Of a DNA stretch of 25,047 nt, positions 7,953-15,681 are shown one piece after another. Position numbers and translations under genes: made by a program. How positions within the stretch are numbered: position 1 is the first letter of the stretch; every line of letters begins with the position of its first letter. The notes beneath the pieces are model-generated. The model was given only the letters and a program-made list of their open reading frames with translations, searched no databases and had not been told where the DNA came from. This DNA is from Deltaproteobacteria bacterium UBA6967 (GTDB taxonomy: Bacteria > SAR324 > NAC60-12). Location: positions 1 through 25,047 of the forward strand of contig DJYX01000254.1 in the NCBI GenBank assembly GCA_002450295.1. Direction: 5' to 3'.

Positions 7953-9854
7953 ATGATTCAGGACTTGCGCAAATACACCGACAGTTTTCTGTTCAAGCTG
8001 TTGCTGGGTTTCATCAGTGTCACCTTTGTCATTTCCTTTGGAATGGGCTCTTTTTTTGGCGACCGTAAGGAAGTGATCGCCCGAGTCGATGAAACGGAGA
8101 TTCTGCAACGAGACTTCCAGCGCATGTATGGTCAGCAACTCGAGTCGTTACGTCAGCGGCTGGGAGAAAATGCTGACCAGATTGCTCAACAGGTAAATTT
8201 GCGACAGCAGGTATTCCAGCAACTGATCGATCGACAGTTGCTACTCAACATGGCCGAGAGTCTCAATCTGCGTGCCACAGATTTGGAGGTGCAGGAATAC
8301 ATCCGTCAGCAACCATATTTTCAGAAAAATGGTCAATTTGACTTTGAAACTTACGAAACTCTGCTCAGTCAAAACCGACTACCTACGGAAGATTACGAAG
8401 AATCCATACGTTTAGACCTGCTCCTCCAGAAAAAACAGCAGTTGCTGACAGCTGGGATTATCATCAGCGAGAAAGATGTAGAGCAACGATTCCAACTTCA
8501 GAATGAAAAGTTGGAAGTGCGAACACTGCAACTCTTGCCGCAGGTCTTTCTGGACGAGGTGAGTGTTAGCGAGGAGCAGGCTCAGCAATATTATCAAGAA
8601 AATCCTGATGAATTCCAGACATTGCCACGTTACCGTTTGGCTTACTTTACTTTGGGGATCAACGATCTGACGAAGTTAGAAGATGTTCGTGAACGAGCCG
8701 TACGTCGCTACTATGAGCGAAACATTGAAACGTACACGACCCCACCAGAAGTGCGTGCCCGGCATATCCTGCTTCGCGTGCCTGGTGATGCCGATGATGC
8801 GGCCAAAGCCGAACGGCGTGAACAACTGCAGGAGGTACGTGAGCGTATTGTGGCCGGAGCAGACTTCGCAGAAGAGGCGAAAGAGGTCTCTCAAGATATG
8901 ACCAAGGAAAAAGGAGGAGACCTCGGTTGGTTCAAGCCCGGTGAGATGGTTCCAGCATTCGAAAGTGCTGCCTTTGGACTACAACCAGGTGAAATGAGCG
9001 ATATCGTTGAATCTCCCTTTGGTCTTCATTTGATCAAAGTGGAAGAACGTCGTGAAGGAGGTCAACAGCCGATCGAAGAAGTCCGTGAGGAAATTGTGGC
9101 AATCCTGGCAGAGGAAATGGCTCAGCGAGAATTAGAAGAAGCCAGAGATACCTTTAGGGCAACTTTTAATGAAAAATCAATTAGTGACTGGGCTTCTCAA
9201 TATGGGAAAACTGCTCAGGAGAGTGAATGGTTGGATAGCAGCAGCACACCAGACGATCTAGGATCCGTTCAAGGATTGGCTCAACAGGCCAGTGAGCTGC
9301 AGCCAAAAGATCACGAGGTATGGACTCGTAATCCTCTTCAAGGCTACGTGTTTTACCAGATTCAGGAGAAGCAGGATTCACAAGCTCGACCTTTTGAGGA
9401 AGTCCGTGAGATAGCAACCAATCAAGTTCAAGAGAAGCTCGCTCGTGAATTGGCCCAGCAAAAAGGAGCAGGTTGGTTGACAGAATTGCAGGGTGAGCCC
9501 ACCGCACTGGAGCGGATTGCTGAAGAACTCGAGTTAGAAGTTGCTACGATTGCCTTCAATGCTTCAACACGGTTTCTTCCAGAAATTGGAGACAACCCAG
9601 AGTTCCGCAAACTGAGCCTGAAACTGGATGATTCCAACCCAGCGGCTGTTAGTGTTTATGAGGGTCGCACAGACCTGATCGTCTTCAATCGACGATTCGT
9701 GGATGTGGAGAATCCGGACACAGCTCGCGAAAGAATCCGGACAAATCTGCGTCTGGAATTGCAGCGAGCTATTGAGACCAAGCAGATTGAAGCATTGCGC
9801 TCAACTGCGATGATTGAGGTGGTTGACCCTGTGTTTCGGACAACCGAACCCTAA
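7953..9854 (+). CDS. PpiD-like membrane-anchored periplasmic peptidyl-prolyl isomerase/chaperone (SurA-N + PpiC parvulin)
   Basis: The 633-residue product has one N-terminal membrane anchor (about residues 12-36, ending in FGMGSFFG). A SurA/PpiD N-terminal chaperone domain follows, and a parvulin-type rotamase domain sits at about 264-369 (RARHILLRV, GGDLGWF, MVPAFE, SPFGLHLIKV). The helical C-terminal part has PpiD-like length. Such proteins sit at the Sec translocon exit and assist folding of secreted and outer membrane proteins. The frame extends to a TTG at 7878, but the ATG at 7953 gives the typical PpiD start with a short cytoplasmic tail before the anchor, so I use it. The stop overlaps the next gene's ATG as TAATG, implying translational coupling. 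I withhold a firm symbol because SurA, PpiD and PrsA-like proteins grade into each other. Confidence 0.9.
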   Translation: MIQDLRKYTDSFLFKLLLGFISVTFVISFGMGSFFGDRKEVIARVDETEILQRDFQRMYGQQLESLRQRLGENADQIAQQVNLRQQVFQQLIDRQLLLNMAESLNLRATDLEVQEYIRQQPYFQKNGQFDFETYETLLSQNRLPTEDYEESIRLDLLLQKKQQLLTAGIIISEKDVEQRFQLQNEKLEVRTLQLLPQVFLDEVSVSEEQAQQYYQENPDEFQTLPRYRLAYFTLGINDLTKLEDVRERAVRRYYERNIETYTTPPEVRARHILLRVPGDADDAAKAERREQLQEVRERIVAGADFAEEAKEVSQDMTKEKGGDLGWFKPGEMVPAFESAAFGLQPGEMSDIVESPFGLHLIKVEERREGGQQPIEEVREEIVAILAEEMAQRELEEARDTFRATFNEKSISDWASQYGKTAQESEWLDSSSTPDDLGSVQGLAQQASELQPKDHEVWTRNPLQGYVFYQIQEKQDSQARPFEEVREIATNQVQEKLARELAQQKGAGWLTELQGEPTALERIAEELELEVATIAFNASTRFLPEIGDNPEFRKLSLKLDDSNPAAVSVYEGRTDLIVFNRRFVDVENPDTARERIRTNLRLELQRAIETKQIEALRSTAMIEVVDPVFRTTEP

Positions 9855-10372
9855 TGCGGAAGCTACTCGCCTGTAGCCTGGGGTGTCTGCTTTGGGGAGT
9901 TTCTTCAGTCTGGAGTCAAAGTTCCTCGCTATCAGCTTTATTTGAAAGCTCTCCAACAACAGATTTGCCAAAGCTGGAAATCCAAGCGGTGTTGGTGCCT
10001 GAAATCATAACTCCTGGCGCAGAAACGGAGCTTCAGGTTCAGGTTTTCATTCCAGCAGGTTGGCATATCTACTCGATCAAACCGGCTGGTGAATTTGGCC
10101 CAGAACCCACCACGTTGACTATCCTCTCTGGTCACGCAATCGTCACTCCCCTTCAGGAAAGCTCTCCAATTCGTTTTTACGATGAAGCTTTTGCCCAGGA
10201 GTTATCTGTTCATCAGCATGGACTGGAACTCCGGCTACGCATCCGCATTGCTCCCGACCATCCGTCTGGTTATGATGAATTACGTGCACAGCTTGCTTAC
10301 CAAGTCTGTGACAATCGGATCTGTGCACCACTCCAGACGGAGTTCTTGGCTGCATCCCTGACCATCGAATAG
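9854..10372 (+). CDS. Small periplasmic protein with DsbD N-terminal (DsbC/nDsbD-alpha-like) domain
   Basis: The 172-residue product starts with a signal peptide (MRKLLACSLGCLLWG..., cleavage probably after about residue 21). The rest matches the immunoglobulin-like N-terminal domain of DsbD: AGWHIYS near the start, then YDEAF, and near the end YQVCDNRICAP. Its two cysteines sit where nDsbD has its redox-active pair. Full-length DsbD adds a transmembrane electron-carrier domain and a C-terminal thioredoxin domain; both are absent, so this is a stand-alone module. It may relay or receive electrons with other periplasmic thiol proteins, which is inference. The ATG overlaps the stop of the PpiD-like gene (TAATG), tying it to envelope protein folding. 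hemH follows after 17 bases. Confidence 0.82.
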   Translation: MRKLLACSLGCLLWGVSSVWSQSSSLSALFESSPTTDLPKLEIQAVLVPEIITPGAETELQVQVFIPAGWHIYSIKPAGEFGPEPTTLTILSGHAIVTPLQESSPIRFYDEAFAQELSVHQHGLELRLRIRIAPDHPSGYDELRAQLAYQVCDNRICAPLQTEFLAASLTIE

Positions 10373-10373
10373 C

Positions 10374-10379
10374 AAGGAG
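10374..10379 (+). promoter_or_regulatory. Ribosome binding site of hemH
   Basis: CAAGGAGA just after the previous stop contains AAGGAG, 10 to 11 bases before the ATG at 10390. It is one of the clearer Shine-Dalgarno sequences in the window and supports that start. Confidence 0.6.
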
Positions 10380-10389
10380 ATTCTCAGTA

Positions 10390-11409
10390 ATGAAAACCGG
10401 TGTCCTGCTGATCAATCTAGGCACTCCGGATGCCCCGGAATCCGGAGCAGTCCGTCGCTATCTCAAGCAGTTCCTAAGTGATGAACGAGTTTTAGACATC
10501 AATCCACTAGGGCGCTGGTTGCTGCTGAACCTGATCATTCTGCCATTTCGATCTCGGCGCTCAGCCAAGGCCTATCGCAAGGTCTGGATGCCAGAAGGCT
10601 CACCACTGCTGGTGTATGGACAGCAGTTGACCGAAGGAGTCCGACAACACCTCCAAGAATTGGGAACCCCGGTGGTATTGGGAATGCGCTATGGGAATCC
10701 CTCAGTTGGTTCTGCAATTGAGCTGTTGCGTGAAGAAGGGTGCGATCGGATTCTCGTATTGCCGCTGTTTCCACAGTACGCTTCGAGTTCAACTGGCTCG
10801 GCGGTGGAGGAAGCCTACCGAGAAGCATCAAGGCATTGGAATACGCCTCATCTACAATTGATGGAACCTTTCTACGATGATGAACGATTCATTGAGGCCT
10901 TTGCAGCTGTCGGTCGGCCTTATTGGGAGCAGCAACCAGATCATGTGCTTTTCAGCTTCCATGGTCTACCAGAGCGGCACGTACAGAAAAGTGATGACAC
11001 AGGTGAATACTGTCTCAAACAGCCCGATTGTTGTGCAACGCTTTGCGATGCGAACCGGATGTGCTATGGCGCCCATTGTCATCGTACTGCGACTCGCTTA
11101 GCAGAGAAGCTCGGTATTCCTCAGGAGAAATACAGTATTAGTTACCAGTCGAGGCTAGGACGTACTCCTTGGCTTAAACCTTACACAGATCAGGTGATCG
11201 AAGAAATGCCCAAGCGGGGAATCAAGAGGTTACTGATCTTCTGTCCAGCTTTTGTAGCCGATTGCTTGGAGACGCTGGAAGAAATTGGAATGGAAGCAGT
11301 GGAGGACTTCAAGGAGGCAGGTGGTGAGGACTTACAAATGGTACCCTCGCTCAATAGCAGTCCTCAGTGGGTAGAGGGAGTGGCGAGCCTGCTGCGCGAG
11401 AAGCTTTGA
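10390..11409 (+). CDS. hemH: HemH, ferrochelatase
   Basis: Ferrochelatase inserts ferrous iron into protoporphyrin IX, the last step of protoheme synthesis. At 339 residues it has normal bacterial length. It opens with VLLINLGTPD. The metal-site His lies in FSFHGLPERH (H191) and the conserved acidic residue in FCPAFVADCLETLEE (E294). SSTGSA and YQSRLGRTPWL are also family hallmarks. Unusually, residues 208-230 hold six cysteines (208, 214, 215, 219, 225, 230) in the stretch after the catalytic His. Some bacterial ferrochelatases bind a [2Fe-2S] cluster, so this could be a cluster ligand set, but I cannot show it. It is the last plus-strand gene of the group and converges with the SH3-like gene 17 bases away. 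Confidence 0.96.
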   Translation: MKTGVLLINLGTPDAPESGAVRRYLKQFLSDERVLDINPLGRWLLLNLIILPFRSRRSAKAYRKVWMPEGSPLLVYGQQLTEGVRQHLQELGTPVVLGMRYGNPSVGSAIELLREEGCDRILVLPLFPQYASSSTGSAVEEAYREASRHWNTPHLQLMEPFYDDERFIEAFAAVGRPYWEQQPDHVLFSFHGLPERHVQKSDDTGEYCLKQPDCCATLCDANRMCYGAHCHRTATRLAEKLGIPQEKYSISYQSRLGRTPWLKPYTDQVIEEMPKRGIKRLLIFCPAFVADCLETLEEIGMEAVEDFKEAGGEDLQMVPSLNSSPQWVEGVASLLREKL

Positions 11410-11426
11410 GCAGGCTATGATTTGAG

Positions 11427-11882
11427 TCAGAATATTTTTACAGTTGCCTCTGGTACCCAAACTTCTCGATCGTCGGAAGAGACCCCATGAATCCAACCAG
11501 AGGTGTATTCAACAATGCGTAGGCCCATTAAGGCAGGCAGCGTGCCTACTAGTTCATGATCTGGCCCTGGTCCGCTGTAGGCTGTGGCCATCGTCTTCAA
11601 AACCCCGCAGATTAAAAAGCCATTGTCAGTGACGTACTGATTGTGGACCCAAAAGCGATCTCCTTCGAAATCTTCAACCAAATGCCAATCAGCGTTGGTA
11701 TCAACATGCCGGAGTGGAGTGTAGCGTGGTGTGGGCCAAGCCATTCCTTTATCACTGGGAGCCAAATAGAGTTGGGCTCGTTCAGAGAGAACACAGCGAG
11801 TTTGGGTGGGATACTCGTTGGCCAGAATCGTTACAAGACTACTGAAACTCAGAAGGCCAAGGAGGAGGAGTTTTTTCAACAT
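11427..11882 (-). CDS. Small secreted protein with bacterial SH3-like fold
   Basis: From the ATG at 11882 the product has 151 residues and begins with a clear signal peptide (MLKKLLLLGLLSFSSLV..., cleavage probably after ILA near residue 22). The remainder is beta-rich with aromatic spacing like bacterial SH3 (SH3b) repeats: a first part with RAQLYLAP ... WHLVEDFEGDRFWVHNQYV and a second with AYSGPGPDHELVGTLPALMGLRIVEY ending WVPEATVKI, possibly two copies. Two cysteines (in TRCVL and LICGVL) could form a disulfide. Such domains often bind peptidoglycan or act as periplasmic modules, but no specific function can be assigned. GAGGAA sits about 7 bases before 11882 on this strand and decides the start over the longer frame that reaches 11939. 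Confidence 0.72.
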   Translation of the reverse strand: MLKKLLLLGLLSFSSLVTILANEYPTQTRCVLSERAQLYLAPSDKGMAWPTPRYTPLRHVDTNADWHLVEDFEGDRFWVHNQYVTDNGFLICGVLKTMATAYSGPGPDHELVGTLPALMGLRIVEYTSGWIHGVSSDDREVWVPEATVKIF

Positions 11883-11956
11883 CAGGGATTCCTCAAAATG
11901 AATGGTTCGCCTGTTGCAGCTTTGAGAAAAGTTAGGCAAAGCGACTTAGTTTTTTG

Positions 11957-11994
11957 GCACGTTGCCGAAAAAATTCAAGATACGTGCTTTTTTT
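11957..11994 (+). terminator. Hairpin followed by a T-run in a divergent intergenic region
   Basis: GCACGT (11957-11962) pairs with ACGTGC (11982-11987), followed by seven T residues (11988-11994). The loop is 19 bases and holds a minor GAA/TTC stem. The stem is short, so this is a weak intrinsic-terminator candidate. Its position upstream of the 12122 gene would suit blocking read-through from hemH or attenuating the small gene. Confidence 0.3.
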
Positions 11995-12111
11995 CCTAAA
12001 GTTTGGCAATCGGGAACCGATAACAGTAGCAACAAGTTAATTGTGGGAGCTAACCCCGTCTCTCTGTGGAGACGAATTGAAATCTCCCTTCTTTTCTTCC
12101 ATTGCTTCCTC

Positions 12112-12116
12112 AGGAG
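12112..12116 (+). promoter_or_regulatory. Ribosome binding site deciding the 12122 start
   Basis: AGGAG lies 5 bases before the ATG at 12122. The open frame extends upstream to 12041, but this site favours the short 66-residue product. Confidence 0.6.
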
Positions 12117-12121
12117 TTCCC

Positions 12122-12322
12122 ATGCTGATCAGCAACCTCGTTTTTGAAGATAGTCTGGAAATGCGAATTCAATCCGCAGATTTTGATAGCCGCGTAAACA
12201 GCGCTGTGCAGTCCTTCATGGAAGGTGTTGAGTCCATGCTGGCTCAAGAGCCAGAGCGTCAGCACCCAGCCTATCAGTTCGACCGAGAAATTAGTCCCTC
12301 TGAGTGGTTAGCCCTCGCCTGA
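12122..12322 (+). CDS. Small hypothetical protein, 66 aa
   Basis: I do not recognise this protein. A good AGGAG at the right distance supports the start. The product is acidic and soluble, with no signal peptide or membrane segment and no cysteine. It has a helical middle (about residues 14-43, ...SRVNSAVQSFMEGVESML...) and a polar C-terminal third ending in PSEWLALA. It stands alone between the divergent SH3-like gene and the convergent histidine kinase gene, whose stop codon begins only 4 bases after its own. The frame is short, so confidence rests mainly on the ribosome binding site and the ordinary amino acid composition. Confidence 0.55.
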   Translation: MLISNLVFEDSLEMRIQSADFDSRVNSAVQSFMEGVESMLAQEPERQHPAYQFDREISPSEWLALA

Positions 12323-12325
12323 ACT

Positions 12326-13924
12326 TCAGTAGTTGGCAGCCTGTGGCAGGGTTTCATCGGACCCTGCCGGAGAATTTGTTGAAGTCGTTTGATATGCATC
12401 TGGTAGCCAGATTTCAAACTGGACGCCTCCAGCCTCTAGATTCTCTGCACGAATCTCTCCTCCGTGTGCTTCTACCATTTTCTTGCTGATTGCTAGTCCA
12501 AGCCCCGTCCCCTTTTCTTTGCCTTCTGTTTGGAAAGAATGAAAAATTACCGGCAGAACTTGTGTAGGAATCGGTGCTCCGTTATCTCTGACCCGAATCA
12601 ATAGATTTCTACGTTCCTGATGCAGCATCACCGTGATGCTTCCTCCTTCTTGCTCTCTGAGTTTTTCCCAAGCATTCTTCACCAGATTGATTAGTACGCG
12701 ACTAATCTTACGGCCATCAAATTCCAGCCTTGCGTGGATATTCTTAGGATATTTGTATTGAATGTCCATATCCTCAGCAAAACCAAGATAAACCTCTAGC
12801 TGAGTAATGAAATCTTCAACCTGGTGCTGAGTCTTGTTGAGCTGCATTTTTCCACGAGCGAACTCAAGAATATCTTCTGTGAGACCAGCAACATTTTTTG
12901 AGGCCAATTCAATCTTACGAATATGTACTAACGCACGGGCCACTTCCATTGGTTCAAGTGTGGGCTTATCCAACTGCTGAAGAACCAGAGAGGAATAACT
13001 CATGATGGATCCGTTGGCGTTACCAATATCGTGGCCAAATTCCGCAACGGCATACCCCAATTCAATCAAACGTTGTTCTTGCTGCTTGGCTTTCCTCAAG
13101 TCTTCAATGGTGTTTTCCAGTTGTTGCTTGGATTGTTCAAGAGCATCGACATTTTCTTTTAATTCCACCTGAACATTCTGAAACTTCATCCACAAATCTT
13201 GTAGAACTGCGACTCGTAGTTCCAATTCGCTAGGGCGTCGACTGGTCGTTGGAAACTCCATCTCCTGTGTTTCATTTTCTCGTCGATAGCGAAGAAATTG
13301 TCGACATAGGAGGTCAATCTGACCCATTGTGTTGCTGGTTTTTAACCAGAGTACCAAAGCTATCGAGGCAACAGCTATCGCCCCGCTCAGTAGCATTGCC
13401 GCTAACCAATCTGGTGGAGGAGGTGGGGGTACTTTTTGTCGGACAACTAACAGGCCACGGACCTTATCTAGACCAACTGGCAAGGTTAGCAGAATTTGTG
13501 AGTCATCGAGTGGCTGAAAGACTTGGTGGGGCGGTAGATCAGGGAGGCTGACCTGCGACTGCTTGACCTGGCGATCCAAGTAAAGCAATTGAACAGCACC
13601 CTGAACCTCTTGGTCCAGCAGATCTTGAATTGCAAGTTGCTTGGTCGGTTCATCTTGTCCCAGCAACTGATTGATCTGCTGTACGAGTTTGTTCAGTGCA
13701 GTCAATTGAGAGACTGGTAGGCTCGGTTGTGCAGGTTCCCAAGTGAAAAAAGCCAACTGTAGAGACAAGGAAAGCGCAAAGATTACTGCTGCCAACAGTG
13801 AAAGCGGTAATTTTCTCAGTCGGCGGGTTCCCAAACGTCTCTCAGGACGAGGGCGTATTGGTTTGCGACGTTGAGATGGGGAGAGGAGCTTCCTGCCCTT
13901 TGATCGGAGAGATCGTGATAACAT
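12326..13924 (-). CDS. Membrane sensor histidine kinase without adjacent response regulator
   Basis: The 532-residue product has a very basic N-terminal tail (first 38 residues), then two membrane spans (about 40-61 and 173-195) enclosing a 110-residue presumed periplasmic sensor part. A coiled coil (about 245-288) leads to the dimerisation/phosphoacceptor region with an H-box FGHDIGN (H298). The ATP-binding domain has an N-box (LVKNAWE, N417), a G1 box (VRDNGAP, 446-451) and a G2 box (EKGTGLGLAISKK, 470-482). It should autophosphorylate at H298 and pass phosphate to a response regulator, but none is encoded next to it. A run of seven prolines (165-171) precedes the second span. The sensed signal is unknown. 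The ATG at 13924 opens a divergent region shared with ahcY. Confidence 0.9.
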   Translation of the reverse strand: MLSRSLRSKGRKLLSPSQRRKPIRPRPERRLGTRRLRKLPLSLLAAVIFALSLSLQLAFFTWEPAQPSLPVSQLTALNKLVQQINQLLGQDEPTKQLAIQDLLDQEVQGAVQLLYLDRQVKQSQVSLPDLPPHQVFQPLDDSQILLTLPVGLDKVRGLLVVRQKVPPPPPPDWLAAMLLSGAIAVASIALVLWLKTSNTMGQIDLLCRQFLRYRRENETQEMEFPTTSRRPSELELRVAVLQDLWMKFQNVQVELKENVDALEQSKQQLENTIEDLRKAKQQEQRLIELGYAVAEFGHDIGNANGSIMSYSSLVLQQLDKPTLEPMEVARALVHIRKIELASKNVAGLTEDILEFARGKMQLNKTQHQVEDFITQLEVYLGFAEDMDIQYKYPKNIHARLEFDGRKISRVLINLVKNAWEKLREQEGGSITVMLHQERRNLLIRVRDNGAPIPTQVLPVIFHSFQTEGKEKGTGLGLAISKKMVEAHGGEIRAENLEAGGVQFEIWLPDAYQTTSTNSPAGSDETLPQAANY

Positions 13925-14025
13925 ATTTGAAATTCAGATTCTGTTGCATCCATTCAACAAGAATAACCGAAAGTACTAGCCCAACTATGATCGCATTTCA
14001 AGTGCCAGATCATTGAAATTTTTTA

Positions 14026-14064
14026 TTTCATCACAAATCACTGTATGCGTATGTAGTGATGAAA
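14026..14064. promoter_or_regulatory. 9-bp perfect inverted repeat upstream of ahcY
   Basis: TTTCATCAC (14026-14034) is exactly complementary to GTGATGAAA (14056-14064), separated by 21 bases, within the 244-base divergent region between the histidine kinase gene and ahcY. An internal CACT/AGTG pairing is also possible. It could be a dyad operator or an RNA hairpin in the ahcY leader. I could not match it to the SAH riboswitch pattern. Confidence 0.4.
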
Positions 14065-14157
14065 AGGCTTGTGCTTTGGTCTCTTTCTACGCAATTTAAT
14101 CTTTTTTCTATGTGTAAAGAGAAGACTGCGGAGAAAATTACCGGGCTCACACCAAAA

Positions 14158-14162
14158 AAGGA
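14158..14162 (+). promoter_or_regulatory. Ribosome binding site of ahcY
   Basis: AAGGA after a run of A residues, 6 bases before the ATG at 14169, fixes the ahcY start. Confidence 0.6.
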
Positions 14163-14168
14163 TGAAGC

Positions 14169-15470
14169 ATGGCATTTACTGACTACAAAATTGCGAATTT
14201 GTCTTTGGCCGACTGGGGACGCAAAAAAATAACCATTTGGGAAAATGAAATGCCAGGATTAATGGCATTACGCAAAGAATATGAAGAATCCAAGCCTCTG
14301 GCTGGGGCAAAAATCACGGGTTCGCTGCATATGACGATGGAAACAGCCGTTTTGATTGAGACGCTGATTGCTCTTGGAGCAGAGGTTCGTTGGTCTTCCT
14401 GCAATATTTTCTCAACCCAGGACGAAGCAGCGGCAGCGATTGCCGCACAAGGGATTCCCGTTTTTGCTTGGAAGGGAGAAACTGAGGAAGAATATTGGTG
14501 GTGTCTGGAGCAGACGCTCAAGTGGCCAGGAGGCGATGGGCCCAATATGTTGCTGGACGATGGTGGTGACCTGACGGGCTACGTGCATGAGAAAGCTCCA
14601 CATCTGTTGGATAAAATTCGAGGAGTTTCTGAAGAAACTACAACGGGTGTGCACAGCTTGTATAAGATGTCTCAGGCAGGCAAACTTCGTATCCCCGCAA
14701 TCAATGTCAATGATGCGGTGACCAAGAGCAAATTCGATAACCTATACGGTTGCCGTGAATCACTGTTGGATGGAATCAAGCGAGCTACAGACGTCATGAT
14801 CGCAGGCAAGGTTGCCGTCGTCGCGGGTTACGGGGATGTAGGTAAAGGAAGTGCTCAGTCACTCAGGGCTCAAGGTGCTCGTGTGATCGTCACGGAGATC
14901 GATCCAATTTGTGCTTTGCAAGCGGCGATGGAGGGCTTCGAAGTGACTACTATGGAAGATGCTGTCTCACGAGGGGATATCTTCGTTACAACTACCGGTT
15001 GCTGCGATATCATTCGTCGAGAACACCTAGATGCTATGAAAGATAATACAATTGTCTGCAACATTGGTCATTTTGACATTGAGATTGATGTGCAGTCGCT
15101 CAATCAGGACCCTCATATTAAGAAGATCAATGTACAACCCCAAGTAGATCAGTACGAATGGCCAGATGGCAAGCGTATCATCCTATTGGCTGAGGGGCGC
15201 CTAGTGAACCTGGGTTGTGCGACAGGACATCCCTCTTTCGTGATGTCTGCAAGTTTTACCAATCAAGTGTTGGCCCAGATCGAACTCTGGCAGAACAATG
15301 AAAAATACGAAAATCAGGTCTATGTTCTGCCTAAGCAATTAGATGAGAAAGTAGCACGTTTGCACTTGAGTAAGCTTGGGGTCAAACTCACTGAACTCAC
15401 ACCACAACAAGCGGAGTACATGAGTGTCTCAGCAGAAGGTCCATTTAAACCTTCACACTATCGCTACTAA
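14169..15470 (+). CDS. ahcY: AhcY, S-adenosyl-L-homocysteine hydrolase
   Basis: The enzyme reversibly splits S-adenosylhomocysteine into adenosine and homocysteine, relieving inhibition of methyltransferases in the activated methyl cycle. The 433-residue product contains [37 protein letters not shown], the catalytic TKSKFDN (K186, D190), the NAD-binding GYGDVGKG (220-227), CNIGHFD and the C-terminal KPSHYRY. It lacks the roughly 40-residue insertion found in many bacterial homologues. Length and sequence resemble the animal enzyme closely: the K186/D190 numbering is the same as in the human protein as I remember it. It is probably transcribed on its own; dnaE starts 211 bases further on. Confidence 0.98.
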   Translation: MAFTDYKIANLSLADWGRKKITIWENEMPGLMALRKEYEESKPLAGAKITGSLHMTMETAVLIETLIALGAEVRWSSCNIFSTQDEAAAAIAAQGIPVFAWKGETEEEYWWCLEQTLKWPGGDGPNMLLDDGGDLTGYVHEKAPHLLDKIRGVSEETTTGVHSLYKMSQAGKLRIPAINVNDAVTKSKFDNLYGCRESLLDGIKRATDVMIAGKVAVVAGYGDVGKGSAQSLRAQGARVIVTEIDPICALQAAMEGFEVTTMEDAVSRGDIFVTTTGCCDIIRREHLDAMKDNTIVCNIGHFDIEIDVQSLNQDPHIKKINVQPQVDQYEWPDGKRIILLAEGRLVNLGCATGHPSFVMSASFTNQVLAQIELWQNNEKYENQVYVLPKQLDEKVARLHLSKLGVKLTELTPQQAEYMSVSAEGPFKPSHYRY

Positions 15471-15681
15471 GTCTTCCGTCTCCCTGCTTGGTTACTCTGG
15501 ATGATGGGTGGCCAAGCGCATTTCATCGGTACAATCCTTCCGCGAATTCTTCAGACCTAGAAGAAGTTCAACGCCCTCTTTTCGCGCTGGTATCAACAAA
15601 CTGCCTTGCACCAGACCCCTTTTTTGACAAGACTTGGGAGCCATTCCATCCTCTTTGTCAATCCTGCAGCAGCAGTTCCCC
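15471..15681. other. Intergenic region between ahcY and dnaE
   Basis: Two weak pairings are visible: GCTTGG (15486-15491) with CCAAGC (15512-15517), and a five-base CTGGT/ACCAG pairing shortly before CCCCTTTTTT near 15620. The second could be a weak terminator for ahcY, but the stem is short. No strong promoter is evident, and no clear Shine-Dalgarno precedes the dnaE start. Confidence 0.3.

Noticed and set aside
11955..11971. TGGCACG sigma-54-like element
   Set aside because: Matches only the -24 half; there is no GC ten bases after the GG.
14026..14168. SAH riboswitch upstream of ahcY
   Set aside because: Position would fit, but I could not find the conserved core sequence or the expected pseudoknot pairing.
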